Below are positions 60,101 to 64,000 of a DNA stretch of 64,000 nt, one piece after another. Numbering within the stretch: position 1 is the first letter of the stretch; every line of letters starts with the position of its first letter. A model generated the notes under the pieces. The model was given only the letters and a program-made list of their open reading frames with translations. It was not told the origin of the DNA and ran no database searches. The stretch covers positions 1-64,000 of the forward strand of contig NBIV01000010.1 in the NCBI GenBank assembly GCA_003194525.1, in the 5' to 3' direction. This DNA comes from Gracilariopsis chorda (lineage: Eukaryota > Rhodophyta > Florideophyceae > Gracilariales > Gracilariaceae). The position numbers and the translations under genes were made by a program.

Positions 60101-61069
60101 TTTGACACATGTGAATTGAGTATAGACTATAGAGTGGGTGAGTAGACGAAAACAGATCAAAAAAGTGCTAAAAGCTAGCAAAAATTATAAAAATGCTTTC
60201 TTTGTTACTAATTTAGAAAATAATGAATGCCAAAGACTAATTCATTTGCTTTAATGTTTACGAAAACGTCGCCGGTGCCTAAATGTTGTATAGTTATTTT
60301 TACATCCATGGAACCCTTTTCAAAATAATGGTTTTTCTACATTGCCATTGAGATTCGAGTGGGAGTCATTTCATTTCTCTTCATCTTTTTAACTGGAACC
60401 TAAGCTATGATATCCTCATTCTTCTGGATGTCGTATAGATATTTCGCGCACTGCCGCTCACTGTCTCCACTGCCAATGGCAAGCGCTGCTACTAAACACA
60501 GAGTCCGTCAGTCAAGGAGGCTTCTTTTGACCTGTGTTGAGGAATTTACAATATTTGTAAGCATGATATACTCCCCGGAAGGCCATCAAACTCACAAAAT
60601 TGCTCGAAAATGGTACGGAAACCTCAACTATGATACTCTGGAAAGCCAATTATGAATATATTTCCTGAAAAATGCACCTGACAGTTTCAAGATTTCAAAA
60701 ACTATCGAAATTGTGCATCAATAAGAACAGCAGTAAATTTAGTTTGTTTGTATATCTCAACAAAAATACAGCTTTCCAAACAAATTCCATTTCTTGATTT
60801 GCACCAGGGCACATTGTACACGTCACCATCTCATACTGCTCAGATGGTGCGGAAATCACTCTGCGCCTCAATTTGCTGCTGGTACGCAAGTAGCTTGCTT
60901 TGCCGCCCCATCGGTTTCATGCACATGCGCGAATATCGTATGGGCCACCGCGTCGATATACTTCTTGTTGCGAGCTGAAGCACGCACTTGCGTGCCTACC
61001 TGTAGTCAATGACCAGGTCCCAAAACGTGCAAGGCAGCGCTACACTCACACTTCTGCACACTGGACCAT
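60101..61069. other. Spacer, no recognised gene
   Basis: AT-rich to 60700, then GC rises toward 61000. A short frame at 60407-60655 has no known domain. Nothing else to annotate. Confidence 0.45.
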
Positions 61070-61486
61070 ATGCACCTGCTACAGAAGGAGTCTTCTCGAG
61101 ACACCGCGCTCCCGACCACCAACGACGAGGTAGTGCGATACGCTCAACCCAATCCGGTCAACGATGCTCACAAGAACGTTAACTACCTATCGCTCTTCGC
61201 CTTCGTCACCCTCCTGCGCGACGAGTGTTGCGACTTCGAGGCTCTGGGACAGCAGGATGCACACGACGTCCTCCCCTTCTTGATCGACAAGGTCGATGCC
61301 GCGCTAACGATGCACCCATCAGCCATCGATTGCCCGTGCAGTGATGCTCCACAATCTCCGCTACTGGAGCACACTGCCGCCCAACAACTCGGTTTCCTGC
61401 GAGGCGTTGAGGCCAAGAAAAAAGACCCGAACCTGCCCAGCAGTTCAGTACCCACTAAATCGCGCTATATGCGCTCCACAGCATGA
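61070..61486 (+). pseudogene. Ubiquitin-specific protease fragment
   Basis: Frame with YLSLFAFVTLLRDECC and FEALGQQDAHDVLPFLIDKV, the QQDAHE box of USP/UBP deubiquitinases (the strand after the catalytic Cys box). The Cys box and the His box are absent, so only about a quarter of the catalytic domain remains. The block 61000-62350 is more GC-rich than its surroundings, like the gene island at 9.5-21 kb, so it is probably host-derived. Confidence 0.6.
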
Positions 61487-61539
61487 GCACTTGCGGTTCT
61501 TCAAAAAGGTTGGCGGCATCAAGTGCAACCAGGCACTGT

Positions 61540-62160
61540 GCCACTGAAGCGGTACGCTGGTGAACGCACGCCACAAAAGCGTGCGCCACACGTGGTCAAC
61601 GCCCCTGAAATTCGTGCACCGACTCGATAAAGGCACGTCCGGGCTCATGGTCTTCGCCAAGACGCCCCGCGCGCACGAGCGACTGAGCTCGCGGTTCGCC
61701 TCACGCATTATGAAGAAGAATAGCAATCAGATTGAACGAACCGTGTAAACCAGGCTGTCGCTCAGCCACCATCACGCCACTGATCAGACGGCCTCAGAAC
61801 GACAGTGTGTACACGGCGGTGCTGCAGCAAAACAGCGGCGGACAGCAGCCAAGAGCATTGTTAAAGCAATTGCGCACGACGAAAGCGCGCTTTTGCACGT
61901 TGTGAAAGTTCGAATAGAGACGGCTGGAACGCTTCAGTTCAGGCTTAATTTACGTTATAACCGTGCGAACGTTTCTGGCGACGAGCTTTATGGCCTCACG
62001 GATTTGAAGGCACGCTTTAGGAAGCACGCCGTACCAACCCTGTTGCACGCGTGGCGCCTTCAGCTGCTGTACCCATTCACCAAGCAGGCGCTTTGTCGAA
62101 TGGCGCCACTTGCAGGCGAAATGCACAAGCTTATCACCTCGTGCATAGTCGCGAGCGCAA
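61540..62160 (+). pseudogene. RluA-type pseudouridine synthase relic
   Basis: Frame 61560-61748 has FVHRLDKGTSGLMVFAKT and AHERLSSRFASRIMKK: the RluA signature with the catalytic Asp in HRLDKGTSGL. After a broken stretch, 61893-62189 gives VKVRIETAGTLQFRLNLRY (in place of the TGRTHQIRVH block), SGDELYGLTDLK and LLHAWRLQLLYPFTKQ, with MAPLAGEMHKL, the end of the same domain. So both halves of one synthase are there in order, interrupted by stops between 61748 and 61890. Converts uridine to pseudouridine in rRNA or tRNA in living homologues; here inactive. Confidence 0.75.
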
Positions 62161-62603
62161 ATGTCACGCTCGACGCATCGCCCTCATGACACGCGCACAA
62201 CTACACGCACACACAGAAGGCTCGCGCGTGCTCACGGCAGCGGCGTGTGGATTTGCGCAATCGTGGGCATGGGCGACGATGGGTCTCTCAAGCGCCTCAT
62301 GGCTGGAATGAGAAATGACTGCGACACGGCCGTCCATGAAGGCGATTAAAAGTCAGAGAGCGCGTGGTTCTTCTCGCGCTGTCTCTGCATGCCTCACCGG
62401 CGCTATGTGCGCGCAACTCTTTTTTGAGGCCGGGCGTGGCCATACCATCAATTCTCACAATGTCATACTTAGACAGATTATTGTGAACCACGAGCTTCAG
62501 CAGACATCCATTTTGACTCTGTTCTTCAAAATTTGCGCTTCACATCCAACTGTCATATCGTCGCGTAAACATGTCATGCGTATCCATGTCATTTGAAGCA
62601 AGT
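62161..62603. other. Spacer after the RluA relic
   Basis: GC-rich to about 62350, then mixed. Short frames only; nothing recognised. Confidence 0.4.
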
Positions 62604-64000
62604 TTAAGATGCATCAGGAAGAAAATGTTCCCTCTTGTACGTGGGTTTCAACGACGAAATTCTATTCTTCACTTGTGCGTCAGTAGGGAATTTGTTCGGC
62701 AGGGAAGATTCCTGATCGAACCTCTTCTTCAACTCTAGTACGAGTGCAAGTGAAGCAATGTTGTACTTAGAACCTTGAACTATATCATCAACAATACTCC
62801 GATACGGTGCCATGATTCCAGGGGCTCTTACACTTCTGCTGCAACCACTCTTCTGTCCGTTGAACATAACCCGTATGTATTTCTGTATATCAGACTCTGT
62901 TGGAATGTCAAACCTATCTCCTAGCTGGGACATGACATGCTCCGTCATGGCAAAAGATCCCATCTTAGACGGCTTATCTTTTGACCCCCAGAACAGATGC
63001 TGCAATGCTTCTTTGCGTTAATCGATAAACATTGAAGCGTCTCCCATTTTCTTTCTCGACGAGCCCATTCTCCAAATTAGGCATCTATTACAGAGTTGGA
63101 AACATCAATTCATTCCAAAATTTAATCATCTTTGACAGACACAACGCAAATCTCTTTGGAATGCAGAATTCGGTTAGCGAGATTAGCACAACGTCCCAAA
63201 ACCGTTCTCGTTTCCCTCGACTGCGATCCGCTTTTGCATCTCTGCAAATGCTGCATGAATCACTCTTCTGATGTAAATTGCCTACAACAATTGTTGCATT
63301 GGATTCCCATTTCCTAATCATAGTCAGAATCAATATAACCGTTTTCGGTAATACTGTTCTCTACTTTCCAAGTTTAACAAGCCGCTTTAAAGTAGCGAGA
63401 CCTTTCAGCTCTTGACTTCGATGTTCTGCGCCGAAAAAACTTGTTCGTCGCTTGTTGTGAAAGAACTAAGACTCCAGTTTCTTTTCCAATATTTTCTGCG
63501 CTGTCTGCGAATTCCATGATACCCTCGTCTTCATTCTTCAAGGAGAAAAGTTCTTTCCAAGTCACACCCCTATCAGAACTCGTAGACGGGTTACATGCCC
63601 CATATCTACTGAATTGACAATATCGACCAGTTCTCACTGCGGAATAACGAAAACATCGAACGCTAACCCTTTGCCTATTTGCGCACCACCCCAGGTATTG
63701 ATACTCATTATTTCTTCCAATCCATGGCATTCCGTTATTGTTCTGACGTCAAATATTATCCCAAGCGCAAAGTTTTTGTTCTTTCGCTCCAATTGTATCA
63801 ATTCTGCGGCTGTTTTCTTCAGTCCACCGCCAGCACGGAGTGCTGTCACAAGAGTTGACGAAGTTATTACGTCCATTCCTTCCACAACAATCTTTGAAAC
63901 ATGCTGCAATGCAATTGCGAAAAGCGCATCAACCATGCTCTTCCCGTCCTGCGTCTCGGTGTGCATAAATCGTAAGACAGAAAAACCTTTTGCTTTCGCA
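62604..64000 (-). pseudogene. Unclassified transposase-like pseudogene, runs off the window
   Basis: Several - strand frames form a coherent broken protein. 63966-63634: MHTETQDGKSMVDALFAIAL, HVSKIVVEGMDVITSSTLV, LRAGGGLKKTAAELIQLERK. Then 63560-63374: GVTWKELFSLKNEDEGIMEF and a basic RRRTSKSRAERSRYFKAAC. Then 63005-62604: IPTESDIQKYIRVMFNGQ, FPTDAQVKNRISSLKPTYKR. The DGK...D...V..G.DV pattern recalls a region after the nuclease domain in some eukaryotic transposase-like ORFs, but I cannot name the family. The 5' part is beyond 64000. Confidence 0.45.

Overview
The window looks like nuclear DNA of a eukaryote with a compact, intron-poor gene island set in a sea of nested transposable elements. 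The evidence is chromodomain Ty3/gypsy and Ty1/copia retrotransposons, a Helitron, a two-gene Harbinger-type transposon, a decayed Tc1/mariner, C2H2 and bHLH transcription-factor genes without visible introns, and no prokaryotic operon structure. A multicellular red alga would fit this layout (intronless genes, large LTR-element clusters, plant-like membrane pyrophosphatase relatives), but nothing in the sequence proves the taxon.

Layout. 1-4602: 3' part of a chromovirus copy (family A', + strand pol, chromodomain, a long ORF on the opposite strand, 3' LTR). 4603-8946: remains of copia-like elements on the - strand, split by a solo LTR of family A. 9536-19212: GC-rich gene island with four - strand genes: a membrane-pyrophosphatase-like protein that has lost its catalytic aspartates, a four-finger C2H2 protein with long homopolymer tracts, an atypical bHLH protein, and a small two-finger C2H2 protein. 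19213-28754: intergenic DNA with motif clusters, a possible BAH-like gene relic, a gag relic and several strong stem-loop structures.

28755-58352 is one old AT-rich gypsy/chromovirus (family F, - strand) blown up from about 7 kb to about 30 kb by later insertions: a solo LTR of family A (30439-31234, target duplication ATAAG), a complete 11.1-kb family A element (32011-43088, target duplication TCAAC, inserted in the F RNase H domain), a solo LTR of a third family B (44037-45254), a decayed Helitron (about 46.5-52.1 kb) and a Harbinger-type element (52715-55324). 58353-64000 holds a decayed mariner, relics of two host-like genes (ubiquitin protease, RluA pseudouridine synthase) and the end of an unclassified transposase-like pseudogene.

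The most interesting material is family A. Both copies in the window carry a long ORF of unknown function in antisense between the end of pol and the 3' LTR, convergent with pol. In the complete copy this ORF is open over 595 codons while gag and pol are broken. The family is also packed with small perfect hairpins, and comparison of LTR copies shows stems whose two arms changed together, which argues for selected secondary structure.
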